From positions 1-5,750 of the forward strand of contig CANISN010000117.1 in assembly GCA_947470165.1 (NCBI GenBank): a stretch of 5,750 nt of DNA, given 5' to 3'. The notes beneath the pieces are model-generated. The model did no database searches. It was given only the letters and a program-made list of their open reading frames with translations, and was not told the origin of the DNA. The first letter of the stretch is position 1. The number at the start of each line of letters is the position of its first letter. The DNA comes from Burkholderiaceae bacterium (GTDB taxonomy: Bacteria; Pseudomonadota; Gammaproteobacteria; Burkholderiales; Burkholderiaceae). This document shows, piece after piece, positions 1 through 5,750 of the stretch. A program made the translations under genes and the position numbers.

Positions 1-51
1 ATGAAAAGAAAGGCGGAGGCTGTACAAGCTGCCAAAGAGAGGGCTAGATAA
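1..51 (+). CDS. Possible 3' end of an upstream gene (partial)
   Basis: A reading frame is open from the first base of the window to a TAA at 49-51 and gives a short basic, Ala/Lys/Arg-rich, helix-prone tail (ends ...AAKERAR). This would suit the C-terminus of a protein that begins outside the window. Another frame (from base 3) is also open, up to a TAG at 45-47, so the choice rests only on the more natural composition of the first. The codon at 1-3 is ATG, but a 16-residue gene starting exactly there is unlikely. No function can be assigned. If the tRNA-like piece at 101-128 is an integration site, this tail could belong to an element gene such as an integrase, which is a guess from position only. 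Confidence 0.25.
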   Translation: MKRKAEAVQAAKERAR

Positions 52-100
52 ATCCAGTGGTATTACACAGATTGACCAATATTTTCCAAAGGCCCAGGGC

Positions 101-128
101 GCACGTTCGAATCGTGCTGGGCAGGCCA
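101..128 (+). other. tRNA 3'-end fragment, probable integration (att) scar
   Basis: The sequence reads as the 3' end of a tRNA gene: T-stem GCACG (101-105), 7-base T-loop TTCGAAT (106-112), perfectly paired T-stem strand CGTGC (113-117), a 7-base acceptor strand TGGGCAG (118-124), discriminator G and encoded CCA (126-128). The similarity may extend left to about 91, where GGCCC plus AGGGC sit where the anticodon-stem strand and variable loop should be. The remaining tRNA is absent: no matching anticodon 5' strand (79-83 is AT-rich), D-arm or acceptor 5' strand is found at the right distance. The best guess by memory is an arginine tRNA, whose common ending TGGGCGCGCCA differs only near the tip. 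Tyrosine-recombinase elements duplicate exactly this part of a tRNA when they integrate, so this is most likely one end of a present or past genomic island. Confidence 0.6.
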
Positions 129-238
129 AAAACTTCAGGGTCCGTACCGGACACATGGTTTACAGTGATTAATGTAGAAAATTAATCGTTTTATATTCCT
201 TTGCCATACATTACCTGATATTCAAATGGTTGTATTGG

Positions 239-247
239 TGATATAAA
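239..247 (+). promoter_or_regulatory. Candidate extended -10 promoter for ppk2
   Basis: TG-A-TATAAA is an extended -10 element (TG at 239-240, hexamer at 242-247). No good -35 hexamer lies 16-18 bases upstream, which extended -10 promoters can tolerate. Transcription would start near 254, at the edge of the 10-bp palindrome TTACATGTAA (255-264), leaving a leader of about 90 nt before the PPK2 gene. The stretch is AT-rich, so chance matches are common; another TATAAA at 313-318 is a weaker alternative. Confidence 0.35.
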
Positions 248-344
248 TTTAAGATTACATGTAACAACTTATTTTTTAACTATATCTAATTATCTTTTGT
301 ATTGGCTAGTTTTATAAACCTGTCCTAAAAATTAGGGAACTTTG

Positions 345-1292
345 ATGATGGCACAATCTACCAAAATTAAGACGAAGAATACTACTGCTCCTAAAGTAGT
401 AGTTAATAAAAAATTAAATATAACTTCAAAGAAAAAAAAGATTCTTAAGTCGACAGCTTCTCGAACCCCTCTAAAAGATTTTACGATTGATGATTTACAT
501 CAAAACCAACAACAAGAACTCTCGAAGCGGCGTTATGAAAAAGAGCTAAAAAAATTATTTTTAGAATTAGTAAAATTACAAGAATGGGTAGTTACAACCA
601 AAGCCCGGGTGGTGATTATTTTTGAGGGTCGCGATGCGGCTGGTAAAGGTGGTGTCATAAAACGTATTAGTGAACCACTAAATCCCCGAGTTTGTCGCAT
701 TGCTGCACTTGGGACACCATCACCTAAAGAAAAAACCCAGTGGTATTTTCAGCGTTATGTGTCTCATTTACCTGCCGGCGGAGAAATTGTATTATTTGAC
801 CGAAGTTGGTATAACCGTGCTGGAGTTGATCGTGTGATGGGGTTTTGTTCAGACGACGAATATAAGGATTTTATGCACGCCTGTCCTGAATTCGAGAACA
901 TCTTAGTTCGTTCAGGAATCATCGTACTTAAATATTGGTTTTCAGTAAGCGATGACATTCAAGAAATTCGTTTTAGAGATCGCGCTAAGAATCCCTTAAA
1001 GCGTTGGAAATTAAGTCCGATGGATCTGCAGTCTCGTGATAAGTGGGTCGACTATTCAAAAGCAAAAGACGCGATGTTTATGCATACCGATACGATTCAT
1101 GCTCCTTGGTATGTTGTCAATGCTGATGTGAAAGAACGCGCCCGCTTAAATTGTATCTCGCACATTTTGCAAAAAATTCCATATCATTCAATAAAACTTC
1201 CTGAAATTAAGTTTGGTAGGCGAAAAAAGATTCCATCAAGTTATGTTCGTCCCCCAATGAGTACGCAACATATCGTGCCTGATTTTTTTTGA
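345..1292 (+). CDS. ppk2: PPK2-family polyphosphate kinase (class I-type)
   Basis: This cytosolic kinase transfers phosphate between inorganic polyphosphate and nucleotides; single-domain PPK2 enzymes of this type mainly phosphorylate nucleoside diphosphates (ADP to ATP, GDP to GTP) at the expense of polyphosphate. The 315-residue product has a P-loop Walker A, GRDAAGKGG (95-103), the family Walker B block FDRSWYNRAG (151-160), and the basic lid segment from about 209 to 245 (RFRDR, RWKLSPMD, RDKW). Length fits one PPK2 domain plus a tail. Residues 1-42 are an unusual Lys/Thr-rich low-complexity extension containing KKKK. The ATG at 345 is chosen because AGGGA at 334-338 lies 6 bases upstream; ATG 348 (9 bases) is also possible, and TTG 342 is less likely. 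The gene stands alone, is AT-rich compared with its right-hand neighbour, and has no clear terminator. Family is certain; nucleotide preference is inferred. Confidence 0.95.
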   Translation: MMAQSTKIKTKNTTAPKVVVNKKLNITSKKKKILKSTASRTPLKDFTIDDLHQNQQQELSKRRYEKELKKLFLELVKLQEWVVTTKARVVIIFEGRDAAGKGGVIKRISEPLNPRVCRIAALGTPSPKEKTQWYFQRYVSHLPAGGEIVLFDRSWYNRAGVDRVMGFCSDDEYKDFMHACPEFENILVRSGIIVLKYWFSVSDDIQEIRFRDRAKNPLKRWKLSPMDLQSRDKWVDYSKAKDAMFMHTDTIHAPWYVVNADVKERARLNCISHILQKIPYHSIKLPEIKFGRRKKIPSSYVRPPMSTQHIVPDFF

Positions 1293-1377
1293 TTAATTTG
1301 ATTGACTTAGTTTTGTAATGCCACCATAAAAGTAAATATTTCTGATTTGGAATTTTCTGCTCTGACTTTCTAAAACT

Positions 1378-1446
1378 GTAAAGTATGTGTCCGCTATAAA
1401 ACGTAAACTATGTCTCGGGTAGTACACTCTCTTCTGGAGTGGTACT
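1378..1446. repeat. Direct repeat pair plus hairpin, insertion-sequence-end-like
   Basis: Two 16-base units, 1378-1393 (GTAAAGTATGTGTCCG) and 1403-1418 (GTAAACTATGTCTCGG), match at 13 of 16 positions and are spaced 25 bases apart. Immediately after them comes an imperfect inverted repeat: AGTACACTC (1421-1429) pairs with GAGT-G-GTACT (1437-1446), with a single bulged G and a 7-base loop. Iterated short motifs of this kind are typical transposase-binding ends of some insertion sequences. No transposase coding sequence is present beside it, so it would be a relic or solo end. The hairpin has no T-run on either strand and is therefore not a canonical terminator for either of the two converging genes. 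Confidence 0.35.
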
Positions 1447-1468
1447 AAAAATCAGGTCAGTTCAGGCA

Positions 1469-2470
1469 CTATTCATACTCAAACGCCGCCGGATACCCAA
1501 ACAAAGCAACGGATCCCCCCGTGTGCAGGAAGACAACGTTGTCGGTGGGTTTAAAGTAGCCTTTACGGATCAGGTCAACGAGGCCTGCCATACCCTTGCC
1601 TGAATAGACAGGGTCAAGAAGTAAGCCTTCGGTGCGAGCCAGCATCTGCACAGCCTCCACCATACCACTAGTCGGAATGCCGTAACCCGAGCCGACGTAA
1701 TCACAATTAGCCACGACAACCTCGGGAGCAAGTTTGTGTTGCATGCCCATGTGGTCGAGGGTTCGGCAAGCGAGGTCGTACACCATCTGTTCTTGCTTCT
1801 CTTTCGGGGCGCGAGTTCCGATACCGAGCAGGCGGATATCGCTATTGGCGGCATACAGACCCGCGACAAGCCCGGCTTGGGTGCCCGCGCTGCCGGTGGC
1901 GTGCACTAAGTAGTCGATCTTCAAACCGCGCGAAGCCGCCTGCTCAATCAATTCAAATGCAGCATTCACATAGCCCAGCGCGCCAACAGGGTTGGAACCA
2001 CCTCCAGGAATCACGTAGGGGCGCGCACCCTCGCTTCTTAATCGTTCAGCAGCGATTTCCATCTCTTGCTGCATATTAGTGCCGCCAGCGCGTCGCTCGA
2101 CGGTCGCACCGTGCAGACGATTGAGCATGACGTTGCCGTTATCAACGTAGTTCGGGTCGGTGCTGCCCGTTCGATCTTCCAGCAAAATCAAGCACTTCAT
2201 GCCTAATTTGGCAGCCGCAGCAGCGGTTTGGCGCGCATGATTGGATTGAGTGGCGCCTTGGGTGATAACAATGTCAGCGTGAGCCGCAACGGCCTCAGCC
2301 ATAAGGAATTCAAGCTTTCGCGTCTTGTTGCCGCCAGAAGCTAAGCCCGTGCAATCATCGCGCTTAATCCAAAGGCGCGGGCCACCCAGCAAAGCGGTGA
2401 GCTTGGCCATGGGTTCTAGCGGTGTGGGGAAGTGGCCTAAGCAGATGCGGGGAAAGCAAGATAAATCCAC
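1469..2470 (-). CDS. D-cysteine desulfhydrase / L-cysteate sulfo-lyase family PLP enzyme
   Basis: This is a fold-type II pyridoxal-phosphate enzyme of the ACC deaminase / D-cysteine desulfhydrase group, 333 residues, close to the family length. It should cleave a cysteine-like substrate to pyruvate, ammonia and a sulfur product (sulfide from D-cysteine, or sulfite from L-cysteate). The PLP lysine is K49 in [13 protein letters not shown] (74-78) and the glycine loop GSAGT (193-197) fit the cofactor site. At the two positions that separate the activities, the protein has Ser290 (after Tyr289 in DPVYSGKG) and Thr317 (LHTGG), where ACC deaminase has Glu and Leu, so ACC deaminase activity is unlikely. 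The [14 protein letters not shown] and PGGGSN blocks resemble CuyA-type sulfo-lyases as well as DcyD. The start is GTG at 2470, supported by AAAGGAGA (2478-2485) and an in-frame stop upstream at 2498-2500. The gene is much richer in GC than its neighbours, which suggests a separate origin. No signal peptide is seen. Confidence 0.88.
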   Translation of the reverse strand: MDLSCFPRICLGHFPTPLEPMAKLTALLGGPRLWIKRDDCTGLASGGNKTRKLEFLMAEAVAAHADIVITQGATQSNHARQTAAAAAKLGMKCLILLEDRTGSTDPNYVDNGNVMLNRLHGATVERRAGGTNMQQEMEIAAERLRSEGARPYVIPGGGSNPVGALGYVNAAFELIEQAASRGLKIDYLVHATGSAGTQAGLVAGLYAANSDIRLLGIGTRAPKEKQEQMVYDLACRTLDHMGMQHKLAPEVVVANCDYVGSGYGIPTSGMVEAVQMLARTEGLLLDPVYSGKGMAGLVDLIRKGYFKPTDNVVFLHTGGSVALFGYPAAFEYE

Positions 2471-2477
2471 AAAAAAG

Positions 2478-2485
2478 TCTCCTTT
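2478..2485 (-). promoter_or_regulatory. Ribosome binding site deciding the GTG start
   Basis: On the minus strand AAAGGAGA is a near-ideal Shine-Dalgarno site, with 8 bases between GGAG and the GTG at 2470. It fixes the start of the desulfhydrase gene at a non-ATG codon. Further upstream, TGCAT (2504-2508) and ATGCA (2515-2519) form a small inverted repeat in the untranslated leader, of unknown meaning. Confidence 0.75.
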
Positions 2486-2500
2486 GGTGCAACAAATTCA

Positions 2501-2883
2501 CATTGCATGAAGAGATGCACCCCAAGCAATCCTGAGCCATAGATACTTTAACATCTTTAACCGCTGTAACCAATGTTCAGAGCGTTTTGCGTGCGCCAAG
2601 TGCATTGCTTCAAAACGTCTCGCAAGTATTACCGCAAGGAACACTTGCTGGGGTCAAAACTGCCACCCTGAATGCCAAAGTACTTCCCAACTCTTTTTTG
2701 CGCAGCTGGTTTTTTTTGAGCTACAGACTCATTTCAGGCAAAAACCATCGTCAAAAACACTCAACTGTGTAACAAACTGTGCAATGGATAGCACCCCAAA
2801 CCCAAGTATCCCAAATAATTCAAAATCAACCCATATTACTTTAATAATTTACTATGAAAACTCTCTTTGGTCGTGGACCTAAA
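2501..2883. other. Intergenic stretch without a recognisable gene
   Basis: No convincing gene, RNA or mobile-element sequence is seen here. It must hold the promoter of the minus-strand desulfhydrase gene, but no clear -35/-10 pair stands out. On that strand a tandem 9-base motif, TTAAAGATG then TTAAAGTAT, lies at about 2543-2560. The only plus-strand reading frame of note starts at TTG 2587 and would give 61 residues with no ribosome binding site. An 8-base T-run at 2710-2717 follows only a weak 6-bp stem with a mismatch. Composition resembles the desulfhydrase gene at the left and becomes AT-rich after about 2800. Confidence 0.5.
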
Positions 2884-2913
2884 TTGATAACAGTTTAGTG
2901 CTATATCTATAAA
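2884..2913 (+). promoter_or_regulatory. Sigma-70 promoter of the amidohydrolase-GTPase operon
   Basis: TTGATA (2884-2889) and TATAAA (2908-2913) each match the sigma-70 consensus at 5 of 6 positions and are separated by 18 bases. This is the best promoter in the window. The start point would fall near 2920, inside the palindrome at 2917-2938, leaving a leader of about 248 nt before the amidohydrolase. A second, weaker pair, TTGTGT (2957-2962) and TATACG (2980-2985) with a 17-base spacer, could give a shorter leader. Confidence 0.55.
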
Positions 2914-2916
2914 TCA

Positions 2917-2938
2917 GTCGGGGATTTAAATCCCGGAC
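2917..2938. promoter_or_regulatory. 22-bp palindrome, probable operator
   Basis: A perfect 14-bp core palindrome, GGGATTTAAATCCC (2921-2934), is extended on both sides by GTC/GAC arms with a single mismatched pair (2920 against 2935), making 10 of 11 pairs over 22 bp. It begins 3 bases after the -10 hexamer and so covers the predicted transcription start, the classic place for a repressor site. There is no following T-run, so it is not a terminator. The 9-mer GGACCTAAA occurs at its right edge (2935-2943) and again just before the -35 box (2875-2883). The regulator is not encoded in the window. Confidence 0.5.
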
Positions 2939-3036
2939 CTAAAGATTATGTTAATTTTGTGTTAACGTTTAAAAATATATATACGGGATAAATCTCACAG
3001 TGTAATAAAACGTGTAACGATGTCAGAGAAAAGCGC

Positions 3037-3086
3037 TGCAGCCCCTTATGCCAAAATCAGTCTAGGCTATTAAGATAGTGGCTGCA
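3037..3086 (+). promoter_or_regulatory. Nested stem-loop in the long mRNA leader
   Basis: TGCAGCC (3037-3043) pairs perfectly with GGCTGCA (3080-3086). Inside it, CTTA (3045-3048) can pair with TAAG (3071-3074), and GCC (3050-3052) with GGC (3065-3067), giving one long interrupted hairpin. It lies in the predicted leader about 80 bases before the amidohydrolase start and overlaps a 17-codon frame (3020-3073) that has no good ribosome binding site. It matches no riboswitch class that I recognise. It may be a control structure or merely chance pairing. Confidence 0.3.
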
Positions 3087-3167
3087 TAGATGATTTCAAT
3101 ATGTCTGCCTTTCGGACCAGACCGCGACGGCAACATACCGTGTCTAAACAAATAAGGTGTACTGTTT

Positions 3168-4796
3168 ATGATTCAAATCTTTCAGGCTAATAAAATTTAC
3201 ACAATGAACGCTGCGCAGCCAACCGCGACTCACATTGCGGTATCGGATGGTAATATCGTTGCAATAGGCGACATAGAAGATGTGAAACACTTATCTAATC
3301 ATGTCGATACGAGCTTCGTAGACAAGGTGCTGTTGCCTGGCTTTGTGGAGGCTCACAGCCACGCAACCGAGGGTACATTCTGGCGGCATACCTACTGTGG
3401 TTTTTTTGACCGTGCGGACCCCGATGGTCGGGTCTGGGCAGGGCTGAAGTCTGTTGGTGAAATCGTTTTGCGTCTAAAAAAAATTGCTGCAGTGACTTCA
3501 GGCTCTCTTACGGGATGGGGTATCGACCCAATCTATTTTCAAAATACCAGTTTTACACGCCATGATCTAGACGAGGTCTCTAGAGAGATACCAGTTGGCC
3601 TAGTGCATGCGAGTTGTCATATTGTGAGTGTTAACTCCAAAGCACTTGAGCTCCTTGGGCTGCTACGCAATGGAATTATTCATCCCGGTATCGTGCTTGG
3701 AGATGATGGTTTGCCCAATGGTGAGTTGAGGGGTCCAGAAGCTATTGCCTTGATAGGACCTTCTCTTGGATTTGATTACGATCTGCTAGGTTGTGATGCG
3801 GATGGCTTGCGTAAATTTGCTCGGCTTTGCGTTAGGAAAGGCGTAACAACTGCCTCGGATTTTGCAAATCCGCTATCGGATAACTTAGTCCAAACCATGT
3901 TGAAGACAACTGCCGAGCCTGACTATCCAATTCGACTAGTTTCTCTACTGAGATCTCAGGAGCTTAGCGGAGAAGCTCTGATACAGCGCGCAAAAGTTCT
4001 TAAAAAGCTGAGCACGGAGCGCTTAAGGCTTGGATCAGTAAAACTCGTTGCAGACGGTTCAATTCAAGGTTTCACTGCACGGCTACGATCAGGACGCTAT
4101 TTTAATGGGGCTCCTAATGGGCTCTGGTATGTCTCAAAAGAGGATCTCCTGAACGCATACGTTTACGCCTTAAAATATGATGTACAAATTCACGCCCATA
4201 CTAATGGCGACCAGGCTACGGAGTTAGTGATTGCTTGTATTAAAGAAGCTTTGGAACTTTCTTGTCATGATAATCATCGCTTCGTAATCCAGCACTGTCA
4301 GCTAGTTGATGACGATTTGTTAATTAAAATGAAGCAACTCAACATAAGCGGGAATTTTTTTATAAATCATGTCTACTACTGGGGGGATCAGCATGCGGCG
4401 TACACCGTAGGACCAGATCGTGCAGCACAAATGAATCCCTGTGCTAGTGCGCTGAGACACGGTTTGCAAATTGCGATTCACTCAGATGCGCCGATTACTC
4501 CGTTAGACCCACTTTTTACAGCCTGGTGTGCCACTTGTCGGGAAACTGTATCAGGCAAAATTCTCGGTCCCAATGAATGCATTAAGGTTTCAGAAGCGCT
4601 CTATGCAATTACGATGGGGGCAGCTTACACCTTGGGGCTAGATCACGAAGTCGGATCTCTTGAGGTTGGAAAAAGAGCTGACTTCGCAGTATTAGAGCAA
4701 GACCCATTCATGCGCCAAGCATCGTTTTTACGTGAAGTTTCGGTCTGGGGCACTGTGCAATCAGGAAGAGTTTTTCAGGCTCAGAGGCCTACGTGA
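3168..4796 (+). CDS. YtcJ-type metal-dependent amidohydrolase (Amidohydrolase_3 family)
   Basis: This 542-residue protein belongs to the amidohydrolase superfamily, YtcJ/Amidohydrolase_3 branch, which hydrolyses amide or related C-N bonds using one or two metal ions; the substrate cannot be read from the sequence. It shows the N-terminal beta-sandwich start, the metal motif AHSH (62-65, in PGFVEAHSHA), Lys292 in VKLVADGSIQGFTA, the histidines of HAHTNGDQA (342 and 344), His376 in IQHCQ, and Asp440 in HSDAPITPLDP. NHVYYWGDQH (400-409) is a block I recall from a common YtcJ subgroup. The C-terminal GSLEVGKRADFAVLEQDP closes the sandwich domain. All expected metal ligands are present, so it should be active. 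No signal peptide is seen, so it is cytosolic. ATG 3168 is preceded by TAAGGTG (3153-3159). Its stop overlaps the next gene's start, implying coupled translation with the GTPase. N-substituted formamide deformylase is one relative, but naming that activity would be unsafe. Confidence 0.92.
   Translation: MIQIFQANKIYTMNAAQPTATHIAVSDGNIVAIGDIEDVKHLSNHVDTSFVDKVLLPGFVEAHSHATEGTFWRHTYCGFFDRADPDGRVWAGLKSVGEIVLRLKKIAAVTSGSLTGWGIDPIYFQNTSFTRHDLDEVSREIPVGLVHASCHIVSVNSKALELLGLLRNGIIHPGIVLGDDGLPNGELRGPEAIALIGPSLGFDYDLLGCDADGLRKFARLCVRKGVTTASDFANPLSDNLVQTMLKTTAEPDYPIRLVSLLRSQELSGEALIQRAKVLKKLSTERLRLGSVKLVADGSIQGFTARLRSGRYFNGAPNGLWYVSKEDLLNAYVYALKYDVQIHAHTNGDQATELVIACIKEALELSCHDNHRFVIQHCQLVDDDLLIKMKQLNISGNFFINHVYYWGDQHAAYTVGPDRAAQMNPCASALRHGLQIAIHSDAPITPLDPLFTAWCATCRETVSGKILGPNECIKVSEALYAITMGAAYTLGLDHEVGSLEVGKRADFAVLEQDPFMRQASFLREVSVWGTVQSGRVFQAQRPT
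4783..4795 (+). promoter_or_regulatory. Ribosome binding site and GTGA start/stop overlap
   Basis: AGAGG (4783-4787) lies inside the end of the amidohydrolase gene, 5 bases before GTG (4793-4795). GTG shares bases with the TGA stop (4794-4796). This arrangement favours re-initiation by the same ribosomes, so the two proteins should be made in a linked ratio. No ATG in the GTPase frame lies before the Walker A motif, which supports the GTG. Confidence 0.7.
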
Positions 4797-5750
4797 CGGC
4801 GATATTAAATAATTTGCCTGTGGTCTTAATCGGCGGTTTTCTAGGCTCAGGGAAAACAACACTTTTGAATCATTTACTTCGAAATACAGATAAAAGTAAA
4901 GTTGCTGTACTGGTCAATGATTTTGGTGAAATTTCTATTGATGTCAGCCTTATCGAGTCCGTGGAAGGAAATATTTTTCATATCGCTGGTGGCTGCATGT
5001 GCTGTTCTTACGGCAATGATCTCGTCGCTGCACTTAGGTATATCTCAACTAAACGAGACCTGTTTGATCGAGTGCTGATTGAGACGAGTGGAGTTTCACT
5101 TCCCTACGCGATTGCTTGTACTATTCCATTGATTGCGGGGCTAGAACTAAAAACGACAGTAGTGGTGGTAGATAGTTACTCATTCTGGAGTCAGCTCGAT
5201 GATCCGCTGATATCGGATACCGTTATTAGGCAGATAGCTTCTGCAAATCTTATTGTGTTGAATAAAGTGGATCGGATTCTCGTATCTGAACAGGAGGCAT
5301 ATCTGTCTCAATTAAAGAGGATGTGTCCTGAGACCAAAGTCTATACGACGATCCGATCTGAAATTTCGTGGCAAGAGATTTGCGAACTTTCTAATCAATC
5401 GAACCGACAGCAGTTACCAAATATATCCGGAATTTCGCCCCGAAATTTGCTTGTAAAGCCTGGGTTAGGGCAAGCAAAGGATGGGCATAACCCCGCGACG
5501 TACTTTGCCAGCTTGTCTCTGGAGATGCCTGAGAAATATGACTTTGAAGCTCTTGGGAAAGCCCTCATCCGATGCGGCTCCGACTTACTGAGGGCAAAGG
5601 TTATTGCTATGAATAAAGAGGGTAACTTAAAAGCAATCAGCTACAGCTCATATAATTATGAAATACTAGATCTCGGTACAAACCCTATACAGGCTTATGG
5701 CGTCTTTATTTTCCGAGCCTCCGTGAACCCCGATAGTCTCTTGAAAAACA
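4793..5750 (+). CDS. COG0523/CobW-family GTPase, putative metallochaperone (3' truncated by window)
   Basis: This is a G3E-family P-loop GTPase of the COG0523 (CobW/YjiA/ZNG1) group, whose members deliver metal ions, mostly zinc but also cobalt or iron, to target enzymes in a GTP-driven step. The 319 residues in the window include Walker A GFLGSGKTT (15-23), the metal-binding CxCC as GGCMCC (66-71), the switch/Walker B block ETSGVSLP (97-104), the guanine-specificity motif NKVD (157-160), and from about residue 236 the start of the CobW C-terminal domain. The histidine-rich loop of some relatives is not seen; one isolated His232 lies in the linker. The start is GTG, overlapping the stop of the amidohydrolase by 4 bases with AGAGG 5 bases upstream. 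The partner is a metal enzyme, so metal loading of that hydrolase is the simplest proposed role. The end of the gene lies beyond the window. Confidence 0.93.
   Translation, partial: MTAILNNLPVVLIGGFLGSGKTTLLNHLLRNTDKSKVAVLVNDFGEISIDVSLIESVEGNIFHIAGGCMCCSYGNDLVAALRYISTKRDLFDRVLIETSGVSLPYAIACTIPLIAGLELKTTVVVVDSYSFWSQLDDPLISDTVIRQIASANLIVLNKVDRILVSEQEAYLSQLKRMCPETKVYTTIRSEISWQEICELSNQSNRQQLPNISGISPRNLLVKPGLGQAKDGHNPATYFASLSLEMPEKYDFEALGKALIRCGSDLLRAKVIAMNKEGNLKAISYSSYNYEILDLGTNPIQAYGVFIFRASVNPDSLLKN

Noticed and set aside
56..128. A complete tRNA gene ending at 128
   Set aside because: No anticodon stem, D-arm or acceptor 5' strand can be formed at the correct spacing. CTGCCAA near 29-35 nearly pairs with the acceptor strand but is too far away.
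5..169. A frame running through the tRNA-like segment to TAA at 167-169
   Set aside because: It is closed by TGA at 2-4, has no usable start codon with a ribosome binding site, and the segment is better explained by tRNA structure.
1421..1446. Bidirectional terminator between the two converging genes
   Set aside because: The stem is imperfect and neither strand has a T-run after it.
1570..1869. Minus-strand open frame of 99 codons inside the desulfhydrase gene
   Set aside because: It is a shadow frame of the real gene with no start signal or family resemblance; the same holds for the short frames at 764-958, 2325-2510 and 2364-2573.
1469..2470. ACC deaminase (acdS) call for the PLP enzyme
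   Set aside because: The Glu and Leu required at the two selectivity positions are replaced by Ser290 and Thr317.
2690..2717. Rho-independent terminator before the eight-T run
   Set aside because: Only a 6-bp stem with a mismatch and an 11-base loop can be drawn, and no plus-strand gene lies upstream to be terminated.
2587..2772. A 61-residue plus-strand gene
   Set aside because: It starts with TTG, has no ribosome binding site and no recognisable domain. It could still be a decayed fragment, but nothing supports expression.
2929..2956. XerCD dif-like site
   Set aside because: The right half (TTATGTTAATT) resembles a XerD arm, but the left arm shows no similarity to XerC arms.

Overview
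The window looks like part of a proteobacterial chromosome. The evidence is a class I-type PPK2 polyphosphate kinase, a tRNA fragment with an encoded CCA end, sigma-70-like promoter motifs, and Shine-Dalgarno sites before the genes. The species cannot be fixed from the sequence. The region is a mosaic by eye: the polyphosphate kinase gene is AT-rich, the pyridoxal-phosphate enzyme gene is clearly GC-rich, and the amidohydrolase/GTPase pair is intermediate. This suggests pieces of different origin joined side by side.

Layout: (1) 1-51 may be the last codons of an upstream gene. It is followed at 101-128 by a very tRNA-like 3' end (T-arm, acceptor strand and CCA) without the rest of a tRNA, which is the usual look of an integration scar. 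(2) 345-1292, plus strand, encodes a PPK2-family polyphosphate kinase with a lysine-rich N-terminal tail. (3) 1293-1468 is non-coding. It holds a pair of related 16-bp direct repeats and an imperfect hairpin that resemble the end of an insertion sequence, just where base composition changes. (4) 1469-2470, minus strand, encodes a D-cysteine desulfhydrase / L-cysteate sulfo-lyase-type PLP enzyme. (5) 2471-3167 is a long non-coding stretch between divergent genes. It carries a good sigma-70 promoter, a 22-bp near-perfect palindrome at the expected transcription start, and a leader of about 250 nt with a nested stem-loop. (6) 3168-4796, plus strand, encodes a YtcJ-type metal-dependent amidohydrolase. 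Its stop codon overlaps by 4 bases the GTG start of (7) a COG0523/CobW-family GTPase, which runs off the right edge.

The most notable biology is the coupled pair (6)-(7): a metal-dependent hydrolase of unknown substrate translated together with a putative metallochaperone GTPase, behind a promoter that appears to carry its own operator. This could be a dedicated enzyme-plus-metal-insertase unit, but that is an inference. The PPK2 and desulfhydrase genes converge and appear to be independent transcription units.
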